A DNA stretch of 64,000 nt from Vanilla planifolia. Taxonomy: Eukaryota; Streptophyta; Magnoliopsida; Asparagales; Orchidaceae. Location: assembly GCA_023846275.1 (NCBI GenBank), contig JAIUJO010000183.1, positions 172,745-236,744 on the forward strand. The letters run 5' to 3'. The notes under the pieces are model-generated. The model saw only the letters and a program-made list of their open reading frames with translations, searched no databases and was not told the DNA's origin. How positions within the stretch are numbered: the first letter of the stretch is position 1; each line of letters starts with the position of its first letter. Positions 35,701 through 48,900 of the stretch are shown one piece after another. The translations under genes and the position numbers were made by a program.

Positions 35701-38700
35701 TTACTTACATTGTGGTTCAATTAAAGAACAACCACCATAGTTTTCATGCAATCACTTGATTCTTGTTGCTTATTCTTTATTCTTAGACCATTTTCCATAG
35801 GTAGTTTGTTTATTGTCTTCTGAGTAATTCAATTAAAGTGGAAGAGGATGTTAAGACTTTTTTAGAATTTTTCAATGGCCATTTCAAACCACTTAATGGG
35901 GTTGTTAGGACTCATTTGATGAGTTTTTCGTTGGCCGTTTCTGATCATTTTATGATTCATTTAGGTAAATCTAACACCATTAAGAAGTGAGTCGCTACAG
36001 AATTTTGTACACTATTAATGAGTGTGAGTTTGCTACATTTTGCTAATGAATAATTATTTCAGTCATTTATGTTTTGCTAATTCTCATCAAAGTGGGATGA
36101 TAACTCTTCAAAATCTTGAATAGCCTCAATACTTGTCTGATCTCCTTCATTAATCTAGTATCTTCTCCTTTTCTTCTTGTTGATAAAAAGGTTAGGTTTT
36201 TTGTCCATGATGGATAAGTGAAAATATATGGAGTTCAAATCAAATTTCCTATACCCTTTAAAATCTTCTTTTTGTTTCTAATATATTTCATCCTAAGCAT
36301 GGTAACAAATTAAATTTTCTTGTGACTTAGACCAGTTTATTTTTTTTTCTATAATGAATTTTTCGTATTGCTCTTTTGATGACCTCATAATTTATTCCAC
36401 TCCTTTGCCCCACATTATCCATTGGTTAACCATCTAGTCTCCATTCACTACATCTTTAACAAAATATTAATTGACATTTTTCTTAGTTTTTATTAACTTG
36501 AGAACTCATATCCAACACTTGCTTTTTTAGAAATTTTTTTAAACTACTTAGTGCATCCAAATTTACATATCAATTAATAAACTTTCAAATGTTTCCAAAC
36601 ATGTTCAAATACCAACATAATCATATAACTCACAAATATCAATGTCTATAAACAAGAATATGAAAACCATAAAAAAGAATTATTGAAATGGCATTATAAG
36701 TCAAATCAAATCTAAAATGAATGAAAATTATTGATATAAAAGTCCATAAATAATATTCTAATAGAATCAAAAGTACATCAAAAGTATAACTAATAATCAA
36801 GAATATAAATAATGACACAACTACTATTATTTAAAAATAATTCAAGAAGAAATGTCATCCATTAGGTCTACTAACTATGATGATCCCAGTACTAGCTCAA
36901 AATAACTCCTATCTACTTCAACCTATAATAATATAAGAGAGGGTGAGCTAGAAAGCTCAGTAGGGAATCGTTGAACCATATTATAAAACTAACATGCAAT
37001 AAGAAGGGGATATACATATATCATAAAATCATTAGGGGTGCTAAGGCTAAAAAGCCTCAAAATTGCTATTGAAATGGTCAATACTTTAGAATGAAATCTA
37101 AGTTAAGGTGGGGATTATGTCACATAGCCATTCTTTCTACTTATTTGTACATTAATCAAGGTATGTTCCTCTGTAAGGCTTTTAAAATTTTAATTTGGAA
37201 TAGAAATGTATTTAAATTTTGAATGTTAAGAAAATTTTATTTTTAATTTTGAATCTTGATTATTTAAGTTCAATAAAAGCGAGGATAATTTTAATATGAA
37301 TGCTTTCATTTTTTAGATGATGTATTATAAGAATTCTTGATAATGTTAAACTAAATAACTTAGACGAAAAGCTTTACATCCTCCTTATTAAAATAAGACC
37401 ATGTTTATATGAAAATAGAGATGTGCATGAAATTCAAATTGAGGAATTTTTCACCTTTGATTTGGGTGGGCTTTGGGCTTAAGATAAAACCCTTCTTAGT
37501 AGTTAGGAAAATCCCTTTATTTAAGGATTCTTAATATGTGGTTTTGATATGCTTTAGAAAAACTTCTACCTACAAGAACATGCAAGGAGATCAATCAAGA
37601 GAAAATATGAGAGGAAGAAGTGTTTTATGTGTGGAAGAAGTAAATGGAAAACCTAGACAAAGAAAAGTCCTCTACTAAGATTACAAGGGATAATGATTCT
37701 TGAAATTATACATTAAATTTAATTAAGATATATATAAAGATAAATATCACTATATTGTAAAATTATCATTTGGTGTGCAGTATGACTATGGAAGCAATCA
37801 TTTAAACCCTTTTCTATGAAATTTTCTATATGATGATGAATTTCTTTCACTTATCACTTCTAGTAAATTGTGAGCTCATTATGGTCTTTACCATTTATGA
37901 TGTTGTAAAATATTGTTAAAATAATTGTATATTCTTTACAAAAATCATACATTAGAATGTAAGATGGAACATCAGTTATCAAGTTTGTGAATTCAAAAGA
38001 TTGCTTTTGAATATTGGTTATTATGGATAAAAGTATGTTTAATTGAAATGCCTTGTGGGTTACATGAAGAGTAATACAAAATAAGCTTGTGGTTAGCATG
38101 GAGAATGTCATATAATATTCAAAATATTAAATAAATGACAAATTGATGTTTCAATAAATTCTTTAATTAAGGGAAGATAGAATTGTTTTGAAATTGATAA
38201 CAAGTGAATACTATGATCTTCAAGGTTCTCCTTTTATTTTATGCAAACTAAGAATGCTAGGGTAATTTATCAACATATTTCACTACCTTTGTTGGTGGAT
38301 ATCAATTTTAATTTTTTTTTCACATGTTTGTTTGTTAAGTGATTAGAAGTGAGAATTTATACTAAAATGAAATGAAAATACATATTATTATATTGAATTA
38401 TTTTACAAGTAACTTGCATATAATACATGGAGACCTAGTTAAGTAAGATTAAAACAAGATTAGAACGTATATTTCTACTACATGAACATTTTATGAAATG
38501 TGTAAAGCGCTAGATTGAGCAAATTAGACTTTATCCAAGGGCAATAACTTTATAATAGCACATAGAAACTTATCTAAACCAATGTTATTCTTGTGTCTAA
38601 ATTTCTTATTGGCTCCAATATGCTTGGAAAGCTTGAGACATGTCATGACTGTGTCTTATGAAGCAAAATATTTAAGCCCATCAAAAACTTTGGATGGATT

Positions 38701-40309
38701 TTAAGGTGATTATGTCCTTCATGTTCTTGATTGAATTCTTGAAAGAGCTTAGTTCTGAGCATTAGAAAAGTATAGGTTTTTTGGGGAGTACACGTTATTA
38801 TTATGGACTCTTAGAGCCCCAGGATGTTGTCATATTTAATTATTCTTAGAAGTTTAAAAGATTTTGTTGCAATATGTGATATGAGCGTCAGTCCATTGGG
38901 TAGCGAAGAGCACTTGGTTGATTTTAGTACACAAAGCATCTAATAAGTAGCATCAGAGTAAGTATATTTATGGCATGATATCCTTCTTGAATTTTATGAT
39001 TTTTGGTAATTAAGCTACTAGTTCCATTCATCAATGTTAGCTATAATTATTGATGAACATTGACCACCCTAGAGTACTATTTGTATTCTTTGTTATTTGA
39101 ATAATTGTGTTAGTTTTTTGTTAGACTAGGATTTTAATGTTATTGAGCATTACATATGTGTGGTTAAGTAAGTTTGAGAGCCATTTGATTGTGTTGGCAT
39201 TGTAATGTGTGATTCATTTGTTGTCACATTATTAGATATATAGCTTTTTGTTTCCTTTATTTTTTAAGACAATTTGATAAAATTTGGTGTATCAAATCAC
39301 TAGGATGATTTTTAGCGAAATTCTTTTCTTTCGCATGTTGGCCTCCAACATTTGTTATTACTTTCTCTTCCTTGGTTTTGCCTAATTGCTCATCCTTAAA
39401 ACTTAATTCAGCTTATTTATCTTATTAATCATATGATTCCTGACTTTAACAAACTTTACAAAGGGACTTATCTTTCACATAAACATTTTCTTCTACAAAA
39501 ACATTGCTTTCATTAAATGCTTCATAAGCTATAAAAATAGCCATGATAATCCTCAATTATCAAGTTTGAAAAGTTTTATTAGTGGTTATTATTAAAACTA
39601 AAAAATGGAAATTATCATTTGAATATGGTTTTTCTAATTATCACATTAAGGAAATACATCTGATCAATAGCTTTATGATTTTTATTTAAATATTAATTTC
39701 TTTGCTTTAGAAAGTTTCATTCCATGGGCACATGTTTTATTCATTTTAGAAATCTTTGAACCATGTTCATGTCTCTTGACTAACTTTATATATGTATTAC
39801 TTGAGAAAATAAAGTTTGCTTGACAATATTGTGACTATTGTGTAACTCACTAAAACGAGCTTCTACAAGACATCACTTAGGATATTATGCATGAAAATGC
39901 TATAGCACTCTTTAATTCTTTTATTAGATAAGTACATTGTTAATGTGCCATTATTGTTCTATGTTGTACTACATCGTTCTTTTTTGGTAAGCCTGAGTCA
40001 TATCAATTCTACAGCTACTGTTGAGGAAGTCAAGTCTTCTCTTCAGAGATTACAAATGTTGATTAATTGTCTTACCTAACAATCCATGCCATGCTTGAGA
40101 TTTAGACAATATCACTAGAATATCTAGCCCATTTTTAAGCCTAATTTTAATTTGATGTCAAAAACAAGACTCTCTTTCTTACGTAATAATTACATATGGT
40201 TTGATGAAGAGTCTATCTTTTCTAAGTCCTTAGAGAAAGTATACCTAAATAATCCTCATGCGCTTATGCTTTATTTCATTATTACTTCCTTTTAATTATC
40301 TATGCAATC
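35700..40309. other. AT-rich DNA without recognisable gene
   Basis: No frame longer than about 85 codons has a domain I recognise. A two-copy 51-base imperfect direct repeat lies at about 35852-35955. On the - strand at about 36220-36060 a short stretch with few stops (MDKKPNLFINKKKRRRY, stop, INEGDQ) may be old coding sequence of unknown origin. The GTGAGCTAGAAAGCTCAGTA region near 36943 resembles retroelement LTR sequence but has no partner in the window. Confidence 0.5.
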
Positions 40310-40605
40310 TAGGTTTCCTTTTAAACCATAATATTGACATCTAAGGTACTTATAGCTTCAACTAAACAACCAAATTTCTTATCTAAGATACTATAAAGTT
40401 TCATCTAAATCTTATATTTATTATATAGCATATCTTTAGGTTTCATCTAACACATAAAGTCATATCTAGTCTACACTATGGTTTCATCTAAGCCTCAGTG
40501 GTCTTATTTTAGGCAAGCTAAGGTTTCATTTAATTCTTAAAGGTCTGATTTACAATAACATAAGGTTTCATCTAAATTAATAAAAATTCATTTCTTTAGG
40601 CTACT
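40310..40605 (+). repeat. Minisatellite, ~42-bp unit, about seven copies
   Basis: The core GGTTTCATCTAA (or one- to three-base variants) recurs at about 40312, 40354, 40399, 40439, 40481, 40523 and 40564, spaced 40-45 bases. The segments between cores are less conserved. No frame runs through the array, so it is non-coding. Confidence 0.78.
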
Positions 40606-43099
40606 CCAACTTTGCAAATTTAAAGCATCACTTTCTAGTGGTCCCCCAAGAGTTTCCATCCAATTTAAAGCTAATTATGGGATTAATCATATGACCATGA
40701 TAATAATTACGAATAAAAAACTATCCTCAACCATAAGCACTTTCATCCAAATCTAAGTTTTTATTATTAGTCTAACTAGGACCTAAATTAACCAAGCCTT
40801 TTTTGGCTTAAAGTGATCACTTCCATGCTTCCCATTAAAAACCAGGTGTGATAACTCACCATAGAAATATTCTAAATCAACATAAGCTCTAAGAGAACCT
40901 CACATCACATAATCAAGTCATGTTATGAGCTTCCCAAGTATACCCATGGAAAAGAAATATCTGACTAATAGATGCCCTTAGGGTTTGGCTAAGTTACTAG
41001 GTTTTACCATAATTTCATGGTCTATGCAATTTAATAACAAAAAATTGACCTTTAGAAACTTCTTCATTAAGAACTCATGTTTGTAAGTGTAACTCTTCAT
41101 AATTCCATGATGTTTAAGTTAAAAATTATGCATCATGGTTAATGGAGATATCTCAAAAAGTCAAGGTATATTGCAAAGAAAAAAACCTATGTATTTCATC
41201 ATATGTGTGCATAGATAATATTTTTGATATAACATTAAATCTTGACAAAATTGGCAAAAAAAATTTATTGAGACTTGGAAATTTAATTAAAGTTCCTTTC
41301 TTTATAAGTGAATATTAATTTTAAATTTCAAGCAATTCATTTATTGGGGTCAAGTTATTTGCTCTTTGACTTTAGTTTAGGTCATTTGAAGATCATTTGA
41401 TAGTGCTTCAAATATTTTTAGCTTTTTAGTAAATATAGGTCATCCCTTCAGTCAACCATAAATTTATTAATGTAAAATGTTGTTAAACATTCCACCACAA
41501 TCAATGGCTTAAAATTATTTAAAGGCTTTTTGTCACTGTCTCCCATAGTTAACCCTACTGTTAAAGAAGTAGACATTGTTTGTGCATAATGGCCTACATC
41601 CTCAATAATTTGCTCAACCTACATAGACTTAATCCATAAATTAATCGACTCAAAAGCCCATGTTGATTATCTATAATCTACATAGACCTAAAAGTCAGTT
41701 GTGAAGCATCACGTGCATCTCCACCCACTCCTCCCCAATCACGCCACCCATTCAAATTGGACCGAAAGTATCACACGCCAATCTGTGAGTGCCACAACAA
41801 CCACACCACATGTTGCCTCACTACTTGTTACCACCACTCCAAAAGCATAGCCTTCTTGAAAACTACTTAAATTAATTACCTTTGTAATTTTTATGTCAGG
41901 TTTTTAATTTTTATTGGAAAAATTCATATTATTTCCTTTCTAAACTATGATCATTTTTGAAATTCTAATTTTTTTGAAAATCAAAAATATATCTTTTCGA
42001 TTTCTCAATTCAAAAAATTTTTTATTGCACTCTTGCAATCTTTATAAATAGACATTCCACCATATTGTTTGAGATAAACTTTTTAATGGTAACAATGTGT
42101 TACCACTAAGCTTTTTTAATTCCACCTTGTTGTGTGAAAATAATCTAATAGTATGATTCAAGAGTAGCCATGGATAGGAATGTGGGAGGCTTCATAGGCA
42201 AGATCTTGACCCACTATTCAACATTCCAAATATCAGTAACTCACCGAAAAAGTTCTCTTTATTTCAACTTTTGGGAAACTTAATCATCGCATCCAATTTT
42301 CTTGTTAGTGTATGTCATTGTGATGTCTTATTGTATTTTTATGAATACCACTTAAGTGTGCACCATGCCACTTCACCACCAATTTTAAACATTAGATGTG
42401 TATTGTTTAAACCATTTTTACTTTATGTTAAGATTCCTTAGGTTTAAATTTAGTACAATTCTTGTTCTTTTGGGAAAGTTCTTACCAACCCAATGATCAT
42501 ATGATTTTTTATTTTAAACTTATAACACCTATAGATAGGCTCTTTATGGATATGTTACTAAAAGCTAACCCTCTCTCAACTATCTATGCTATAAAATAAG
42601 TTTTAGCATACCTTTCAACATCATGCAAATAAACCCTTTTGAGATGTAGACCAAAAAGATAATATGTTAATTAATAATATCACAAGAGTATGATGTAATT
42701 ATTAAAATAAATTTCTCTTTTATAGAAATGTTATTTATTTTATTTTTCCATAGCAAGTACTTTCTAAAAAAGAATAATATTTTAGTAATTAATTTTTCTA
42801 ATTATTAAATTATAGTAATATTTAAAAATAACATATTTATAACTTTGAAGAAATAAATAATAAATGTATTTCTTCTTGTATTTATTACTTTATTGTTATT
42901 AAAAAACATAAGGTAACAAAAAACTTGAAACAAAAAATACCACGATTTCACAAAATGAATAAAAAGAAAAAAAGGAAAAAATTTGAAGACGAATTAGAAG
43001 AAGGGAAGAACAAAATGAAACTTAGTTAAAATGAAGTAAAAGAAGTGGAATAAGAGTAGCGTAAGGGAACAACAATAACAATAAAATGAAGACAACAAA
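40606..43099. other. AT-rich DNA without recognisable gene
   Basis: I see no coding domain. A short C-rich stretch with CCACC motifs lies at about 41700-41850. The last 200 bases (42950-43100) already have the purine-rich character of the duplication that follows. Confidence 0.5.
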
Positions 43100-44390
43100 T
43101 GGTTGGAATATTAAGAGTGAGAGGAGAAGGAATATAAGAAAATGTTAGATGATTAATAAGAAAACAACATTTAGAAGATGGATTTGAGTATTGTTAATTA
43201 ATTAGAAATAAATGCATAGAGTAAATAAGGACATTAAAATAAAAAATTATTAATTATTAAGTAATTTAAATATTTATTATAAGGACATTATAAAACTAAG
43301 TTATAGAAATATTTTATTTTTCACTTTTTTTAAAATTATTAAATAAAAAATTAGGTTTAAATTTTAAAATCATGAATTAATTATGAACTTAAGATTAAGA
43401 AAGGATGAAGATGAATAAGAACATTAAAAAGAATTATACGAGAATGTGAATTAGAGGATAAAAGGGCAAATAAATGAGATAATCTGAAGGAGAGAGAAGA
43501 AATACAAAGGAAGAAGAAAAAGTCTAATAATTAGTAATAAATTGTGTTAATGTTTTAGATCTAAAGAATGGATACGAGAAGATAGAGATAAAAGATATAA
43601 AGGGTCAGGGGGATGTATCTAAGGGAGATAAAATGAATGAGAGGGAGCATGAGAGGATAGAGAAAGAGAGATACAAAAAGAAGAGCATGCAAAATAAGAT
43701 AGAGTGGAAAAGAAGAGAGTGATAGAAGATATTGAGAGTGCGATAATGTGAAAGAGAGAGAAGAAGATGAATGTTGAGTAAGAATAGTTAGAACAAGATG
43801 GCCATAATTATGATAGAAAATGTGGTAAAGAGAGATAGATAAAGTTTAAGAAAGCAACAAAAAGTAGGGGTGAGGGAGATATAAAGTATTATAGAGAGTG
43901 GAACAAATGTAAAGAGAATCAGAAAAAGGGTTTTTATTTCTAACATTCCATATGACTATGTGCAATTATCAAGTCTCATGTAGGAGATTGCAATAATAAT
44001 GCCCCACTTGAACTCAAGCACATATTTCTCCCAACTTATAAATATGTAGCAATTGAAATGTAAATTGGTGCAACAAGTTTAAAGAAATTATTGAACTAGG
44101 CTTATTTGGGCAATAAGCAATTACAAAGAAGGAGAACCAAGATCGTGGAAGTTTTTATTACCATTTTTAAGGAGGGCATTTCGTTAATAAGATGCTATTG
44201 TTAAACATTCCAGTGTCATTGGCAAGGAAAGATTCTCATCACCTTGTTGTTGTCCTTTTGTTATTGGTTTGGTTGTCATAAAAAATTGCCATTTCCATAA
44301 TGATGAGAGAAGTGTGATTATGTTAGAAAGGCTCAGTTTAGTGGCTGAGAGACACTTCTATGCTTAGGTTTATCATTGGATTAAGAGAAA
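43100..44390 (+). repeat. Copy 1 of a ~1.18-kb tandem duplication
   Basis: It matches the next copy at an offset of about 1178-1190 bases. Paired landmarks are GGAGAACCAAGATCGTGG (44130) with GGAGAACCAGGAGCATAG (45308), TGTTAAACATTCCAGTGTC (44200) with TGTTAAACATTCTAATGCC (45378), and the AACATTCCATATGACTA (43943) block with 45120. The middle is rich in GAGA/AGAG purine runs on +. It is moderately diverged and has no coding domain. Confidence 0.8.
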
Positions 44391-45580
44391 GGTGATCGGG
44401 TGAGAAGATAAAGAAAATGAGAAAATACAAAATGAGAAACAATAAGAAAAATAATAAGACGTGTATCAGTATTATTAACTAATAGCAATTAAATGCAAAT
44501 AATTATTGTATTAATTATTAATAGAAAATGAGGAATAAATGTAAAAAAAGCATGACGAAGAATTCATTATGAAAATATGATTAAGAAGAACAGGAAGAAT
44601 GAGAACATGGGAAATAGGTTACATCTGAAGTTGAATTAGGGAATAAAGGGACAAATTAATTAGAATTTGTGGTGAGAGAGGAAAGATAAAGGGAGAAGAA
44701 AATGTTGGAAAATGAGAAATAAATTGTGAGAAAGTGATACACTGAAGGAATTAGAAGAGGAAGAAGAGATGAACGACACAAAGAGTAGGTGGGATATATG
44801 TATGAGAGATAGAGTGAATGAGAGTGAGCTTGAGAGGTGAGTGAAAGAGAGAAACATTAAAAAAGAGCACACAAAATAAGAAAGTATGGTAAGCATGAGA
44901 TACTTAGAAGAGATTGAATGAGTGATGAAGTTAAAGTAAAAGAAGAACATGAATTTTGAGTGAGAATGGTTAAAGAAAGATGATAAAGATTATGATAAAA
45001 AATATGATGGAGACAGATACGCATAGTTAATGAAAGAGATAAGTAAGTTTGACAAAGATAAATATTACGTAGTGTGGAACATTTACAGAGAGAGTCTAAA
45101 AATAGGTTTTTGACTTTTAACATTCCTCATGACTACATGCACTTATCTAGTCCCATGTTGGAGAATTCAATAGTAATGGCATACTTCACCTTGTGCAAAT
45201 GGTTCTCCTTTCTTATAAATTTGTGGCTATAGAAATGAGATTGGATGAGACAAATTTAAAAAAATTAGTGAACTAGAGTGATTTTGGAAGAAAAGAATTA
45301 TGGGAAAGGAGAACCAGGAGCATAGACAGTTGCATTGCCACATTGTTAGGAAAGTGTTTGGTCAATAAGACAATGTTGTTAAACATTCTAATGCCATTAA
45401 TGAGGAAAGATTCTCATTAATTTCTTTGTCTTTTGATATTTTTTGCATTTTCATAAACTATTACCATGTGCATAGGGAGGGAAGAAGTGTGAGTGTGTCA
45501 AAAAGGCTCATTTTAGTGGATGAATAAGCTTCTGGAGTAATAAGAAAGGGAAAGCAAACAAATTAATGAATTGAGTTTGA
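44391..45580 (+). repeat. Copy 2 of the ~1.18-kb tandem duplication
   Basis: Partner of the preceding copy. The - strand frames here (about 44660-45123), rich in Ser and Leu, are the complement of GAGA runs and are not credible genes. Confidence 0.8.
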
Positions 45581-45729
45581 CCATTTCAATATTAGCAAAA
45601 CTAAGCCAAATCAGTCGAAGAAAGTGTTTGGTCATTAGGTATTTTTAAGGTCAAAGCTAAAGCATAAAATCCATATAAGTTCAAATCTTTAAATGTGTGC
45701 ATAAATGTCTAGAAGAAACTAGAATTGGC

Positions 45730-45930
45730 AATTTTGTTAGGCCGGGTTTAAGAGAAGGAGAGGAAGACAAATAAGGGACAAAAAAAGAGAAATAGAAAGG
45801 GAAAGAGAGAAAGAGAAATGAAGGTAAAGAGCTAAATGAAAAATAAGGAGAAAGAAAGAGAGGGGACATTTTATAGAATAGAAGGCAAAAGAGGGAAGAA
45901 ATATAAGAGAGAAAATAAAAATAACAACAA
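45730..45930 (+). repeat. Purine-rich (GA) tract
   Basis: Nearly pure purine on + for about 200 bases (AGAGAAGGAGAGGAAG and similar). It opens a Ser/Phe/Leu-rich frame on the - strand (45982-45681) that is a composition artefact. Such tracts can form triple helices or act in chromatin. Confidence 0.8.
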
Positions 45931-45989
45931 AGATATGGAAATGATAGATGCTATTATACTTAATCTCCTTAGTAAATTGCAAGGGAACT

Positions 45990-48900
45990 TTAACATATAG
46001 TTTATCTTATATTTTCAAATTTTTTACTTTGATTTTATTATATTACTATGTAACTTTAAATCTCCTTTAATATGTTTTTTATATTACTGTGATTTGTTAA
46101 AATTACATATTTTCAATTTATATTACTTTAGCTGCAAGATATGCTTAAATATTAAAATAATAATTTATTACTTATACTTATTTTATTTGGTACTTTGCAG
46201 CAAATCTAAATGTGGTCTAATTGAGGCAAAAAAACATTATTGGACTAGCCATGATGAGTTTTATCCAAATAAATGATCATTCATATATTTTTTAAATATT
46301 TTGTTTTCTAAGATTTTTGAATGCTTAATGTGGTATTTTGAATTGTTGCTAATTTGATCATCGAGGAAGTTATACTTGATCTCCATATTTTTTGAGAGTG
46401 CAACTTCTTTAAAAAATTTTCCTTCTTCAAATTTTTTACTTTCATTTTCTTTCTTGCAATATAACTCTAAATCACTTATTATATAATTTTAATACTAATT
46501 TAATTTCATTATATTAGATTAATTTAATTTATCATATTTTATCTTTAATATATTTACTTAATTTTAAAATAGTAAATTATTTTTTTATGATTATTTAATT
46601 TGATATTCGTAATAGTTCCAAATGAGATTTGATTAAGATAGAATAAATGTTAATGGATTCATCTCGTCTTGCTCTGTGTAATTAAATATTTTTTGTAGCT
46701 TTTTATTATATGTTTTTTTTAATGTTTTGTAACCTTTTATTACACATTTTAACTTGTATATGATTTAACAATAGAGAATATCATGCTTAATCTTTTTAAA
46801 ATCCTAGATTCAACTTTCTTACATAATTTATCTCAATTGTTCATGTGTTTAGCTTTATTTTGGTTACATCAGTATTCAGCTCTAATTCTCCACCCCTTTG
46901 AACATCACATGTCTTTGATTTGATTATATTACATTGCTTCAAGTTATCTTATTTAAACTATAAAAAAGATTTTCTTAAAATTAATATAATAATTTATAAT
47001 TATTTATGTTTACTCATTTTATAATTCACAATAATTTTAAACAAGATTGGATCACATTGAAGCAAATGTTGTGCTTGCTTCAATAAGCTCTATCAAATTA
47101 CATATTTTTTAAAATATTTTTAAAGATTTTGTGATTTCAAGAAATTAAATACTTTATTAGCCATTTTGATTTATACCTAATTTGATGATTAGAAATATTT
47201 TGCTCATTCTTGTTAGTCCTTGGAATGCAAAATTCTCATATAATTTATCATAGTTTGGCAATTTTTTGTTTAGAATTGTCTATATTCTTATGTGATTCTA
47301 ATTATTCTCTTGTGTAACCTTTATATGTATTTGATTTTATTATATTATATTAATTAAAGTTATCTCATTTTCTCAATAAAATATATTTACTCAATATTAA
47401 AATAATTATCTCTTATTATTGTGCTTATTTAACATGATAATTAGTTGTCATTCAAAATAAGGTCAAATTGAGATGAAGAAACATTGCTTGACTTGCCTCA
47501 TCAAGCTTTATCTGATTAAATATTTATTTTTTAATTTTTTAAAATATCTTACTTTTTCGGGTTCTAATATGTTTTATAAGATATTTTCATTTGAGCATTA
47601 TTTTATAATCGAGTGCGTTATACTAGGTTTCATTTGTATCTTGGAATGTAACTTTTCCTACACATTTCATATCTTTTTACCAAATGTTTCTCCCTTATTT
47701 GTTTATATTACTATGTAATTTTAAATCTCTACTTATGTGAGAATTTCATCCCTTTAATTTGGTTATGTTTTATTCCTTTAATTTACCTACATTTCATCTT
47801 TATTATATATTTAAATAATATGAAAGTAATAAATTTTTATTATTTATTCTAATTCACCTTAAATGTGGCAATAATTAAAAAAGAGTTATTATAGAGGAAA
47901 GATTAACTTTATTGGACTTGTCACAATGAGCTCTATCAACTTAATTTTTTATTTTTATATGTTTACTTATTTTAGTTTTTTAAGATTTTGACATTCTTTT
48001 AAAGATAATTTAGTTTGTACAAATCTTGATAATTGAGAATTTTACACATGATCTATAGAGTATCTTATAATGCAACTATCCAAAATAATTTATGTTAGTT
48101 CTTCAAATATTTTTCTTTACTTCAATTATATTACTATATAACCTTAATTCTCCACTCATGTAAATTACACATATTTTTTATTATGTTATATTACATTCCT
48201 TTGACCTATCTCATTTAAGTTTTAATATATGTATTACTTAATACTAAAACGATAAGAATGTGTAATTTATTTTTATTTAATTTTGAAATTCACTCTAATT
48301 CTAAAGGAGTTTCGATCATGGTGAAATATACATTGTTGGACTCATATCGATGAGCTCTATCTTATTTAATATTCATTTGTATATCTATTTTTTAAAGACG
48401 TTATTTTGTAGGTTTTCATAATCAAGAATGGTATGCTTGATCACCTTAATATCATTAAGTGAACCTTTCAAACATGATTTATCTCATTTATTAACATTTT
48501 TTTTATCTTATCATGTAACTCTAGTTTTCCTTCATGTTACTTTTCCTTTGATTTCATTGTACTATAATGTTTCAAATTATCTCATTTTAATGATATTTTT
48601 TGACATACAAATAATAATTTTTTGATATATTTTAATATTTTATTTTTAAGAATTTTTTGACATTTCAAAGGCATTTTTATTTAAATGTTATTTTATGATT
48701 GAGAATGTTATGCATCTTCTTCTAGTATCATAGAATTCTACTTTCTCATATAAGTAATCTTATTTTTCAAATTTTTCACTTTGATTATGATGTACGTATG
48801 CAACACTATCTCATGTCATGCGACCATTACATGTATTTGATTTGGTTATATCTTATTGTTTCAATTTATCCAATTTTTTGTTTAATAAATATATTTTATT

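Noticed and set aside
44660..45982. Ser/Leu/Phe-rich - strand frames resembling membrane proteins
   Set aside because: They are complements of GAGA purine tracts. Low-complexity TCTC coding gives Ser/Leu runs without function.
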